Source: Phycisphaerae bacterium (GTDB lineage: Bacteria > Planctomycetota > Phycisphaerae > Phycisphaerales > Phycisphaeraceae). Taken from it: a stretch of 64,000 bases of DNA. Below are positions 18,618-27,029 of the stretch, one piece after another. The position numbers were made by a program, and so were the translations under genes. Location of the stretch: assembly GCA_030432595.1 (NCBI GenBank), contig JAUIGU010000003.1, forward strand, positions 62,001 through 126,000, given 5' to 3'. Every line of letters starts with the position of its first letter. Positions within the stretch are counted from its first letter, which is position 1. Below the pieces are notes generated by a model, which ran no database searches, was not told the DNA's origin, and saw only the letters and a list, made by a program, of their open reading frames with translations.

Positions 18618-19382
18618 ATGCATCACCGGCTTTCCGCGTACCTGGCGTTTGCCTTGAGTGTGGTTTCACTTTCAGTTCAAGCCGAAGCGCCCGCCGGCTT
18701 CGCGGTCGTCGAGTTGTTCACGTCTCAGGGCTGTTCGAGCTGCCCGCCGGCCGACCGTGTCCTCGCCGAACTCGACGCCGACGCGCAACAGACCGGCAAG
18801 CGGGTCTTCATCCTCTCGCACCACGTCGACTACTGGAACCGCCTCGGCTGGACCGACCCGTTCAGCACCGCCGAAGCGTCGGATCGACAAAGGCACTACG
18901 CCGCGTGGTTCCGCTCGAATCGCATCTACACGCCGCAGATGATCGTCAACGGCCGGGTCGAATTCGTCGGTTCGAACCAGACCCGCGCGAACGAGGCGGT
19001 CAGCGCCGCCTTGGAAGAACCCGCCACCGTCGAGATTGTCGTGGGTGAACCACAGCGAGATGGCGATACGGTTCGCGTCTCGATCACGCTGTCCGACCAA
19101 CCAATCCCCGACGACCTCCGGTTGCTCGTCGCCTTGGCCCAGCACGGCCTCAGCAACCACGTGCCCCGAGGCGAGAACCGCGGCCGCCAGCTTACCCACG
19201 AAGGCGTCGTCCGCGGCATGACGAACCAGCCCGCCCACGCCGGCGATCAGGAAGCAATCCTCACCCTGCCCGAGCGCGCCGACGACGCAAACTTCCGCCT
19301 CGTCGCGTTCGTGCAATCGCAGACCACCGGCCGCATCCTCGGCGCCGCGATGCGACCCGTGCCCCCGCCCGCGGACCGTTAG
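18618..19382 (+). CDS. DUF1223 thioredoxin-fold secreted protein
   Basis: The 254-residue protein has a signal peptide ending near VQA-EAPAGF. The mature protein begins with VVELFTSQGCSSCPPADRVL, the DUF1223 hallmark, with CSSC at the thioredoxin active-site position. HHVDYWNRLGWTDPF and YTPQMIVNG follow as in the family. These proteins are exported and thought to be redox active, but no substrate is established. It lies 39 bases after purL and 10 bases before polA on the same strand, so all three may be cotranscribed. Confidence 0.85.
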   Translation: MHHRLSAYLAFALSVVSLSVQAEAPAGFAVVELFTSQGCSSCPPADRVLAELDADAQQTGKRVFILSHHVDYWNRLGWTDPFSTAEASDRQRHYAAWFRSNRIYTPQMIVNGRVEFVGSNQTRANEAVSAALEEPATVEIVVGEPQRDGDTVRVSITLSDQPIPDDLRLLVALAQHGLSNHVPRGENRGRQLTHEGVVRGMTNQPAHAGDQEAILTLPERADDANFRLVAFVQSQTTGRILGAAMRPVPPPADR

Positions 19383-19392
19383 AATCGGCGGC

Positions 19393-22308
19393 ATGCCCGA
19401 GACGTCGATCGAAAACAACAAAACGAATCACGCCGACGACCAACCCACCCTCTACCTCATCGACGGCCACCACCAGTTCTTCCGCGCCTACTTCGCCATC
19501 CGCGGCGGCATGACCAGCCCCGTCACCGGCGAGCCCACCAACGCCGTCTTCGCCTACACGGCGATGCTCCTCAAACTCTTCAAGGACCACCGCCCGCGCT
19601 ACGTCGCGCTCGTCATCGACACGCCCGAACCCACCTTCCGCAACGAGCTCTACCCCGATTACAAAGCCCAGCGCGAGGCCCCGCCCGAAGACTTCGCCCC
19701 GCAGATCCCGCGCATGATCGAGATCACGCAGCGCTTCGGCGTGCCCGTCTACGGCATCCCCGGCGCCGAGGCCGACGACGTCATGGCCACGCTCGCCGTC
19801 CGCCTCCCCGCCGAACACCCCGACCTGCGCATCCGTCTGGTTTCGAAGGACAAAGACCTCGAACAGGTGCTTGCCGACCGCGTTACCCTGTTCGACGTGC
19901 AGGAGGGTGTCGAACTCGACACCGCCGCGCTGCTCGAAAAGAAGGGCATCACCCCGCAGCAGGCCATCGACTACCAGGCCCTCATCGGCGATAGCGTCGA
20001 CAACGTGCCCGGGGTCAAAGGCATCGGCCCCAAAACCGCCACCAAACTGCTCAACCAGTTCGGCGACCTCGACGCGCTCATCGCCGGCGTCGGCCAGCTC
20101 AAGGGCAAGCAGAAAGAAAACGTCGAGGACGCCATCACCGGCGGACAACTCGCGCTCTCCAAACGACTCGTCACGCTCCGGCAGGACGTCGAGCTCGACT
20201 TCAACCTCGAAGACACCGCCGTCTCGCTCGACGCCATTGAAGCCGACCAACTCCAGACCGACTTCCGCAACCTCGGCTTCAACCGCCACCGCCGCGACCT
20301 GGCCGACCTCGTCGGCGGCGACGCGTCCGACCCCGCGGAATCCGCCAAGCCCGAAACGAAAAACGCGAAAAGCGAATCCACTTCCGCCGACGTCGGCTTC
20401 GGCCTCTTCGCGCCCGACGCCTCCGCCGACGAACCCAAACCCATCACCGCCGCCGGCGACTACCGCTGTATCCGCACCCAAACAGAACTCGACGCCGTCG
20501 TCCGCGACATCCGCGAAGCCGGCTCCGTCGCCGTCGACACCGAAACCGTCGGCCTCGGCCACCGCGCCGACCTCTGCGGCGTCTGTCTCGCCTGGCAGGA
20601 AGGCGCCGGCGTCTACGTCCCGACGCGCTCGCCTCAGCCCGACACGCACCTCGACCAGACCGCCGTCATCGACACGCTCCGCCCCGTCCTCGAAGACGAG
20701 TCCATCGCCAAGTTCGGCCACCACTTCAAGTACGACCTCCACGTCCTCCGCCGCGCCGGCACCGACGTCCACGGCACGCTCTTCGACTCCATGATCGCCG
20801 CCTTCCTCTGCAACGCGCCCGGCATCGGCATGGACGACCTCGCCCTCGCCGAACTCAACCACCACTGCGTCCCCATCACCGAGCTCATCGGCCCCAAGCC
20901 CCGCAAAAAAAACGAGCCGGCCCAGAAGACCATGGACCAGGTCGCGCTCGACGCCGTCACCGTCTACTCCGCCGAAGACGCCGACATCACGCTCCGCCTC
21001 TGCCGGCTCTTCGAGCAGCGCTGCGAGGAGCTCGGCGTCGCCGACCTTGCCCGCGACGTCGAGATGCCGCTCGTCGCCGTCCTCCACCGCATGGAGGCCG
21101 CCGGCATCAAGGTCGATCCCGACATCCTCGAGCAGCAGCGCCAACAGCTCGAAGCCCGCGCCGCCGAGCTCCGCACCGCCGTCCTCGACGCCGCCGCCGA
21201 GGACTTCAACCCCGACTCGCCCAAGCAGCTCGGTGAGGTGCTCTTCACCTCCCTCAAGTTCCCCGTCGTCAAGAAAACCAAGACCGGCTACTCCACCGAC
21301 GCCGAGGTCCTCGAAAAACTCGCCGCCACGCCCCCGGAAGACCTGGAAAAAGTCCCCGAAGCCGCCCGCGACATCCCCGGCCTGATGATCGAGTACCGCA
21401 TGCTCACCAAGCTGGTCGGCACCTACTTCGTCCAACTCGCCGACGCGATCGAACCCCCGGAAAAAGGCGGCGACGGCCGCGTCCACGGCACCTTCCACCA
21501 GACCGGCGCCGCCACCGGCCGGCTCTCCTCCTCCAACCCCAACCTCCAGAACATCCCCATCCGCACCGACGTCGGCCGCGACATCCGCCGCGCCTTCGTC
21601 GCCGAGCCCGGCCACGTCCTCATCGCCGCCGACTACTCCCAGATCGAACTCCGCCTCCTCGCCCACCTCTCCGAAGACGAAGCCCTCCTCAACGCCTTCC
21701 GCGAAGGCCAGGACATCCACCGCGCCGTCGCCGCCGAGGTCTTCGGCAGCGCCCTCGACGACGTCACTTCCGACCAACGCGCCCAGGCCAAGATGATCAA
21801 CTTCGGCATCATCTACGGCGTCACCGCGTTCGGCCTCGCGCGCCGCGTCGAAAACCTCGACAACGAATCCGCCGCCAAGCTCATCGCCGACTACAAGGCC
21901 CGCTTCACCGGCATCGACCGCTTCCTCCAGCAGTGCGTCCAGGAGGCCCGCGAGCACGGCCACGTCAAGACCATCCTCGGCCGCCGCCGACCCATCCCCG
22001 AGATCGACGCCCGCAACCCCCAACGCCGCGCCCTCGCCGAACGCCTCGCCATCAACTCCGTCGTCCAGGGCAGCGCCGCCGACCTCATCAAACTTGCCAT
22101 GGTCCACCTCCAGCGCCGCCTCGACACCGACCACCCCCACGCCCGCCTGCTCCTCCAGATCCACGACGAACTCGTCCTCGAAACCCCCGCCGACACCGCC
22201 GACCCCGTCACGCAAACCCTCACCACCACCATGGAAAACGCGATGTCCCTGCGCTGCCCCTTAAGCGTCGACGTGGGCGTGGGTAAGGATTGGTTCGAGG
22301 CGAAGTAA
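19393..22308 (+). CDS. polA: DNA polymerase I
   Basis: The 971-residue protein has all three domains. The 5' nuclease comes first (residues about 20-310: YLIDGHHQFFRAYFA, GIPGAEADDVMATLA, GVKGIGPKTATKLL). The 3'-5' exonuclease follows (about 350-545), with VAVDTETVG, FGHHFKYD and YSAEDADITLRL keeping the acidic residues needed for proofreading. The polymerase domain is last, with AADYSQIELRLLAHL, KMINFGIIYG and QIHDELVLE. The O-helix has Phe in INFG, so it should discriminate against dideoxynucleotides like the E. coli enzyme. An extra acidic/Ser-rich linker of about 40 residues separates the first two domains. It acts in Okazaki fragment maturation and repair. Confidence 0.96.
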   Translation: MPETSIENNKTNHADDQPTLYLIDGHHQFFRAYFAIRGGMTSPVTGEPTNAVFAYTAMLLKLFKDHRPRYVALVIDTPEPTFRNELYPDYKAQREAPPEDFAPQIPRMIEITQRFGVPVYGIPGAEADDVMATLAVRLPAEHPDLRIRLVSKDKDLEQVLADRVTLFDVQEGVELDTAALLEKKGITPQQAIDYQALIGDSVDNVPGVKGIGPKTATKLLNQFGDLDALIAGVGQLKGKQKENVEDAITGGQLALSKRLVTLRQDVELDFNLEDTAVSLDAIEADQLQTDFRNLGFNRHRRDLADLVGGDASDPAESAKPETKNAKSESTSADVGFGLFAPDASADEPKPITAAGDYRCIRTQTELDAVVRDIREAGSVAVDTETVGLGHRADLCGVCLAWQEGAGVYVPTRSPQPDTHLDQTAVIDTLRPVLEDESIAKFGHHFKYDLHVLRRAGTDVHGTLFDSMIAAFLCNAPGIGMDDLALAELNHHCVPITELIGPKPRKKNEPAQKTMDQVALDAVTVYSAEDADITLRLCRLFEQRCEELGVADLARDVEMPLVAVLHRMEAAGIKVDPDILEQQRQQLEARAAELRTAVLDAAAEDFNPDSPKQLGEVLFTSLKFPVVKKTKTGYSTDAEVLEKLAATPPEDLEKVPEAARDIPGLMIEYRMLTKLVGTYFVQLADAIEPPEKGGDGRVHGTFHQTGAATGRLSSSNPNLQNIPIRTDVGRDIRRAFVAEPGHVLIAADYSQIELRLLAHLSEDEALLNAFREGQDIHRAVAAEVFGSALDDVTSDQRAQAKMINFGIIYGVTAFGLARRVENLDNESAAKLIADYKARFTGIDRFLQQCVQEAREHGHVKTILGRRRPIPEIDARNPQRRALAERLAINSVVQGSAADLIKLAMVHLQRRLDTDHPHARLLLQIHDELVLETPADTADPVTQTLTTTMENAMSLRCPLSVDVGVGKDWFEAK

Positions 22309-22334
22309 ACAGTTGGTTCAAACCCAACTGGTAG

Positions 22335-22775
22335 TTAGGCCCCGACTCCGTAGAAATAGACCGTGCCGGTGCTTCGATCGATCACGAGGTAGTGGGTGCC
22401 GCCGTGAGTCCACTGATTGGTTGCGTCCGCCTCGTAGCACTCTTTGTTCGAGATGGCGGCGGGGTTCCATGGTGGCGAAAACCGGTCGTAGCCTTGCGGA
22501 AGGTTGAAGCGGTACGAGATGTCAGACCATGCCGCAGGCTGAAAGCCGGTCGCGATAATCCGATCGACATCCGCATCCGGCGCATTAAAACGCAAATAGA
22601 GGCTGTAACCCTGCCATGTGTCGCCCACGCCTTGAAGGTTGGAAACGGTCGGGGGAATAGGAGACTCGATAACGTAGGAGAACATCTCGTCCGGCGTGTT
22701 CGCCGAAGTCGGCCCGGACGATGAAATATCGCAGCCGACCGCAAACATGATGAGTAACGTGAAAACAATTCGCAT
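22335..22775 (-). CDS. Small lipoprotein of unknown function
   Basis: The 146-residue product begins MRIVFTLLIMFAVGCD; the lipobox AVGC predicts lipidation at Cys15. I do not recognise the mature domain. It contains aromatic-rich strands (WQGYSLYLRFNA, YFYGVGA at the end) and ends in a THYLVIDRSTGTVYFYG segment typical of small beta-rich periplasmic domains. Codon use is less GC-rich than polA. It is convergent with polA, 26 bases away, where CAGTTGG/CCAACTG forms a small hairpin. Confidence 0.65.
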   Translation of the reverse strand: MRIVFTLLIMFAVGCDISSSGPTSANTPDEMFSYVIESPIPPTVSNLQGVGDTWQGYSLYLRFNAPDADVDRIIATGFQPAAWSDISYRFNLPQGYDRFSPPWNPAAISNKECYEADATNQWTHGGTHYLVIDRSTGTVYFYGVGA

Positions 22776-22876
22776 CGGCCCATCGTAGACGCCTTAGCCC
22801 TTTGACCCCACTTAGCCCCCGTCGGAACGCGGGGGTTCGTGCCGTCGCGGCCGTTCGCCTACTTCGACGCGTAGAA

Positions 22877-22896
22877 CCCCGGCCTTCCGGCCGGGG
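22877..22896. repeat. Perfect GC palindrome with TTCC loop
   Basis: CCCCGGCC, TTCC, GGCCGGGG. This short hairpin lies next to another (22816-22835) and is of the kind dispersed in planctomycete intergenic regions. Confidence 0.7.
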
Positions 22897-23522
22897 CGAC
22901 GGGTCAACAAGGTTTGATCTGCCTTTCTGCGCACGTGTGGCCCGTTACTTTGCCGCAGCCTCTTGACCCGCGGGTAAAATGTAGGAAGCGAGTGAAGGGC
23001 GTGGCCTCCGCGTGGGTGCCAGGTGGGTGAGGGCTTGAGTTCCTTAATCACGAATCGCCGTGTGGCCTTGGACGCGGGTGGGTCGGGATGGAGCCTGACC
23101 ACACGCCGCCTCCCGCCGGAACCCCCCGAGTGAGTCCCATCCGAAACGCGGTGACGGCGGGTTGAAAAACCGACGCCGGCCGGGGGTCTGCGGATCGCGA
23201 CGGCGGTCCCGCCCCGGGTTTGTTTCGAAAGCGAGCCGGGGTGTGTCACCCCGGATGTCCGGGCCGACACGCCCCGGCTCGCCAGAGGCGCACACGGCGT
23301 TCTTTCACAAGTGAATCCGAGGGGCGTTGTCGTCCCCAGAATCGTCCGTGTCTTTTGCACGGATCGCCGGAACCCGGCGGGTTCCGGACCGGGAGCCACC
23401 GGCTCCCGGCTGAGCGCGCGAAGTTTGGGTCTCTTTTCTTCCTTTTCAGAGAGGGATTGAGGGAGGGTGGGGCGAGCGCGTGTCCACGGCTTTGAAGCTT
23501 GAAAGGGATGGTGAGTTTTGAC

Positions 23523-23558
23523 CCTCACTCCGGCCCTCTCCTGAAGGGGGGAGTGAGG
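23523..23558. repeat. Short inverted repeat before sulfotransferase gene
   Basis: CCTCACTCC (23523-23531) pairs with GGAGTGAGG (23550-23558) around CCCTCTCCTGAAGGGG, which can itself pair. It lies 38 bases upstream of the sulfotransferase start, so it could affect that mRNA's leader. Confidence 0.7.
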
Positions 23559-23595
23559 CGCGGCACATGGCGCACCCGCGATTACAGTGGTGCGG

Positions 23596-24732
23596 ATGGA
23601 CGTTGCCGTGGCCTTGAACGTGGTGGACCACACGGAGGACGTGCTGACCGGCGGGCCGGACCGCGCGGGCGGGTTGATTTTTGAGCCGGCGGAGACGGTG
23701 CGCGCCGAGCGCGTGTTGCCGGTGGCGAACATCACGCCGTTCCGGCTCGATGTCGAGGGCCGGCGGGTGATCTTTGCGGAGGTGCCGGCGGAGGTCATGT
23801 TGTCCGATGCGGCGTTCGTGTACGAAGCACAGACGCAGCACCTGCAACGGCTCTACGCGGTGGACTTTGAGACGGTGGTGCGTCTGACCGAGGCGTTGCC
23901 GGACCCGGCGAAGCTGATCTTCGTGCACTCGACCGGGCGTTGCGGTTCGACCTTGTTGAGCAAAGCGCTCAACGAGGTCGAGGGCGTGGTGGGGTTGAGC
24001 GAGCCGGACGTGTTTCTGGACGTTCGGCACCGCGAGCCGTTCGAGGACCCGGACTATCGCGACGACGTGCTGCCGGTGTTGCGCGGCTGTGTGCGTTTGT
24101 TGTGTCGCCCGGCCGATCGCACATGGGTGATCAAGCCGCGCAGCCAGGTCACGGCGATCGCGGACGTGTTGCACGGGCTGTACCCGGAGGGCAAGCACGT
24201 GTTCATGTACCGCAGCGCACTCGCGTTCGCGCGGTCGTGGGCGCGGATCTTCGGGATGCCATTGGCGGAGTGGACTATTGACGATGAGTCGCTGGCGCTG
24301 CGTTCAACGTTTGTGCCGTTGCTCAAGCGTCACGCGGGCCGGCCGGAGGACGTGTCGGCGGCGCGTTTTTTTTCATACTTCTGGCTGGGCCCGGTCCTGA
24401 ACTACCTGGACTTTTACGCGAAGGACGTGTGGGACGCGACGCTGCGTTACGAGGAGATGACCGCCGACCCGCGCGGGGTGTTGGGTGCGTTGTTTGCGGC
24501 GTGCGGTCTGCCGGTCGCGGACGTGGGCAAGGCGCTCAAAGCGTTTGAAAAAGACTCGCAGGAGGGGACGAGTCTTTCGCGCGAGAACACGCAGAGCGGA
24601 CGGGTGGACTTCCTGTTGCCCGAGCACGAGCGGGAGATCGCGGCGGTGCTGAGCGAGTTCCCGGGCGTGGGTTCGCCGGGCGTGGTGCTGCCGGGCACGC
24701 TCGGGGCGTCGGAGGAGGGGCGGGTGGGCTAA
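23596..24732 (+). CDS. Sulfotransferase-like protein with extra N-terminal domain
   Basis: In the 378-residue protein, residues about 105-125 read LIFVHSTGRCGSTLLSKAL, the 5'-phosphosulfate loop of PAPS-dependent sulfotransferases. HVFMYRSALAFARSWARIFG, matching the 3'-phosphate-binding segment, and LRYEEMTADPRGVLGALF follow. The first 100 residues form a separate domain I do not recognise. The family transfers sulfate from PAPS to hydroxyls of carbohydrates, peptides or small molecules. No signal peptide is seen. I chose ATG 23596 over the GTG codons at 23587 and 23590. A GH43 gene follows after 12 bases, which suggests a shared transcript, but a common pathway is inference. Confidence 0.75.
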   Translation: MDVAVALNVVDHTEDVLTGGPDRAGGLIFEPAETVRAERVLPVANITPFRLDVEGRRVIFAEVPAEVMLSDAAFVYEAQTQHLQRLYAVDFETVVRLTEALPDPAKLIFVHSTGRCGSTLLSKALNEVEGVVGLSEPDVFLDVRHREPFEDPDYRDDVLPVLRGCVRLLCRPADRTWVIKPRSQVTAIADVLHGLYPEGKHVFMYRSALAFARSWARIFGMPLAEWTIDDESLALRSTFVPLLKRHAGRPEDVSAARFFSYFWLGPVLNYLDFYAKDVWDATLRYEEMTADPRGVLGALFAACGLPVADVGKALKAFEKDSQEGTSLSRENTQSGRVDFLLPEHEREIAAVLSEFPGVGSPGVVLPGTLGASEEGRVG

Positions 24733-24744
24733 GATCGCGGCATC

Positions 24745-25851
24745 ATGTCCACGCTTCCTCATATCGTTTTCATCGTGTTGTTGATCGCCGGCCTGGTTCA
24801 GATGGCCGAGTCCCAGACGCCGGCCACACCGGGCGAGGGTACCGCGGACGCGTCCAGCGCCGACGCGACCACGGACGTCGAAGCGGCCGCCGCCGAGCAG
24901 CTCGCCGCGGCCGGCAAGCGTGACCTGGGCGTGCACGACCCGTCGACCATTGTGAAAGAAGGCGACCGCTACTGGATGTTCGGCACGGGGCGCGGCGTCC
25001 GCATCTTCTATTCCGACGACCTTGAAGCGTGGCACCGGGACGGTTCGATCTTCCCGCGCGACGGGTACCCGGACTGGATCACCGACGTGGCCGAGTCGCA
25101 ACGCGGGCACTTCTGGGCGCCGGACGTGGTCAGGCACAACGGGCGTTTCTTCGTGTACTACTCGGTGTCGGCGTTCGGCAAGCAGACGTCTGCGATTGCG
25201 CTGGCGAGTTCGCCGACGTTGGACCGCGAGGCGGACGATTACGGCTGGACCGAGCACGGCATCGTCGTGCGGACCAACGAGGACAGCGACCACAACGCGA
25301 TCGACCCGGCGGTGCTGTTCGACCAGGACGGGCGGATGTGGATGACGTACGGGTCGTTCTGGTCGGGGATGAAGCTGATCGAGCTGGACCCGGACACGGG
25401 CATGCGGCTGGAAGATTCGCCGACGCATTCGCTGGCGTGGTACGACTCGATCGAGGCGCCGGCGATCTATTTCCACGATGGTTTTTATTACCTGTGGGTG
25501 AACTGGGGCCGGTGCTGCAACGGGCTGGACAGCACGTACAACATCCGGGTCGGACGCAGCCGCGACATCACGGGGCCGTACGTCGATAAGGACGGCAAGC
25601 CGATGATGGAAGGCGGCGGTTCGGCGTTCCTGGGCACGGAAGACCCGGCGTTCATCGGGCCCGGGCATGTGGGCGTATTGGTCGATGACGACGGCAGCGA
25701 GAAGTTAAGCGTGCACTTCTACGACGGCGCGGACGAGGGCCGACCGAAGCTCGCGGTCCGGGCGTTGGCATGGGACGACGACGGCTGGCCGCGCAGCCCG
25801 GGGCCGGGGATGGAGACGGCGTTCGAGGGCTGGGACCGGAAGCGGGATTGA
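24745..25851 (+). CDS. GH43 arabinanase, probable endo-1,5-alpha-L-arabinosidase
   Basis: The 368-residue secreted enzyme has signal peptide MSTLPHIVFIVLLIAGLVQM and a short Ala/Thr-rich linker. The five-bladed propeller begins at VHDPSTIVKEGDRYWMFGTG, where the Asp of HDPS is the usual catalytic base. HNAIDPAVLFDQDGRMWMTYG carries the modulating Asp, and SIEAPAIYFHDGFYYLWVNW gives the acid Glu. Those three residues and GRCCNGLDSTYNI are typical of GH43 arabinanases. It should cleave arabinan outside the cytoplasm. It lies 12 bases after the sulfotransferase stop. Confidence 0.88.
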   Translation: MSTLPHIVFIVLLIAGLVQMAESQTPATPGEGTADASSADATTDVEAAAAEQLAAAGKRDLGVHDPSTIVKEGDRYWMFGTGRGVRIFYSDDLEAWHRDGSIFPRDGYPDWITDVAESQRGHFWAPDVVRHNGRFFVYYSVSAFGKQTSAIALASSPTLDREADDYGWTEHGIVVRTNEDSDHNAIDPAVLFDQDGRMWMTYGSFWSGMKLIELDPDTGMRLEDSPTHSLAWYDSIEAPAIYFHDGFYYLWVNWGRCCNGLDSTYNIRVGRSRDITGPYVDKDGKPMMEGGGSAFLGTEDPAFIGPGHVGVLVDDDGSEKLSVHFYDGADEGRPKLAVRALAWDDDGWPRSPGPGMETAFEGWDRKRD

Positions 25852-25907
25852 CGAAGGTCGAGGTTACGGGCGAGAAGTCAGCGGCGGGTTTGACTGCGAA
25901 CGGGGGT

Positions 25908-27029
25908 TCAGGGTCGTTCGTTGTCTTCGGGATCGTGGACGACCATGCCGCGTTCAAAGTCGTCGCGGATGCGTTCGTGCAGCGACGGCTGGTCGAGTTG
26001 TTCGACGGCGCGTTCGATCTTGCGGAGGACGCCGCGTTTGGGGAAGGCGAGGTGGCAGACCGGGTCGCCGGGGGCAACGGAGGGGAGGGTGGTCATGCCC
26101 AGGATGATGCCGTCGCGCGGGGCGCGGAGGATGTTCTGTTCTTCGCCGGTGAGCTTGGCGTTGGTGGCGAGCGGCTCGCCGGCCGAGACGATCTGCCCGG
26201 GGGCGACGTGGAAGCGGAGGAACCCGCCGAACTTGGCGCGGACCCACTTGGTGCTGTCGGTCTCGACGCGGAAGGGCGGGTCGGTGGGCGTGCCGTCGAC
26301 CATCCCTAAGTGTTGCAGGCAGTTGGCGACGCCGCGGACGGCGTACTCGACGACGCCGGGCTGGACCTTCCAGACCTCGCCGGCTTCGAGGATGAGGGTG
26401 GGGACGCCGGCCTTGGTGGCGCTGCGTCGGAGCGAGCCCTCGGGGCCGCGCGAGCTGACGATCAGTTCGGCGCCGAAGGCGCGGGCGAGCGCGGCGAGGC
26501 GTTCGTTCTTCATGTCGGCGCGGACGTTGGGGAAGTTGGTGCGGCGGACGGCGGCGGTGTGCAGGTCTAGCCCAAAGTCGCAGCGGCGGACGACCTGCTC
26601 GAAGAAGGCGTGGGCCATGCGTTTGGCGAGCGGGCCGTCGGCGTCGCCGGGGAAGCAGCGGTTGAGGTCGCGGCGGTCGGGCAGGTAGCGGGCGTGCTGC
26701 TCGAAACCGAGCAGATTGACGACGGGCACGAGGACGAGCGTGCCGGCCGCGACTTCGAAGGGGTGGTGCGTCAGGATGTAGCGGATGGCGCCGGTGCCGT
26801 TGATCTCGTCGCCGTGGACCGCGGCGGTGACGAAGACGGTCGGCCCGTCGCGCCGGCCGCGCCAGATGAACACGGGCAGACGCACGCGGGCGCCGGAGTA
26901 GCTCTCGCTGACGGTGATCTGGACGGCCTGGCCTTCGCCGGGCGCGACGGTCTTGCCGCCCCAGCGACTCGGGTCGAGTTTGGGCGGATCGGGCCGGTTC
27001 GGATCGGGCGCGGAGTCGGCACCGCTCAC
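25908..27029 (-). CDS. Succinylglutamate desuccinylase / aspartoacylase family protein
   Basis: The 373-residue M14-like zinc hydrolase shows zinc ligands in AAVHGDEINGTGA (His and Glu) and LDLHTA (His), and TLILEAGE carries the late catalytic Glu. The C-terminal third (PPFRVETDSTKWVRAK, AGEPLATNAKLTGEE) is the usual barrel-like AstE/AspA tail. Its start overlaps the end of rimK by four bases (ATGA), and it is the third gene of a protease-RimK-AstE set seen in many bacteria. The substrate is therefore more likely a glutamylated product or peptide than N-acetylaspartate, but that is inference. It is convergent with the GH43 gene. Confidence 0.85.
   Translation of the reverse strand: MSGADSAPDPNRPDPPKLDPSRWGGKTVAPGEGQAVQITVSESYSGARVRLPVFIWRGRRDGPTVFVTAAVHGDEINGTGAIRYILTHHPFEVAAGTLVLVPVVNLLGFEQHARYLPDRRDLNRCFPGDADGPLAKRMAHAFFEQVVRRCDFGLDLHTAAVRRTNFPNVRADMKNERLAALARAFGAELIVSSRGPEGSLRRSATKAGVPTLILEAGEVWKVQPGVVEYAVRGVANCLQHLGMVDGTPTDPPFRVETDSTKWVRAKFGGFLRFHVAPGQIVSAGEPLATNAKLTGEEQNILRAPRDGIILGMTTLPSVAPGDPVCHLAFPKRGVLRKIERAVEQLDQPSLHERIRDDFERGMVVHDPEDNERP

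Larger units (their letters stand above)
22776..23595. other. Gene-free, palindrome-rich intergenic stretch
   Basis: No supported gene. Several palindromes are present: CCCCCG/CGGGGG at 22816-22835, a perfect eight-base-pair CCCCGGCC/GGCCGGGG stem with TTCC loop at 22877-22896, and CCTCACTCC/GGAGTGAGG at 23523-23558. One long open frame on the minus strand crosses these repeats but is rich in Arg, Ser and Pro and extends into the sulfotransferase antisense, so I treat it as spurious. Confidence 0.6.

Noticed and set aside
16419-18626. A 735-codon minus-strand frame opposite purL
   Set aside because: Antisense shadow of purL; no recognisable domain and no ribosome binding site.
19261-22215. 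A 984-codon minus-strand frame opposite polA
   Set aside because: It is rich in Gly, Val, Asp and Glu as expected of the antisense of a GC-rich gene. polA on the plus strand has every functional motif.
22310-22335. T-loop-like GGTTCAAACCC after polA
   Set aside because: No acceptor, D or anticodon arms can be found around it, so it is a small hairpin and not a tRNA.
22812-23798. A 328-codon minus-strand frame in the palindrome-rich gap
   Set aside because: Composition is dominated by Arg, Ser, Pro and Thr, it crosses several palindromes and overlaps the start of the sulfotransferase gene in antisense.
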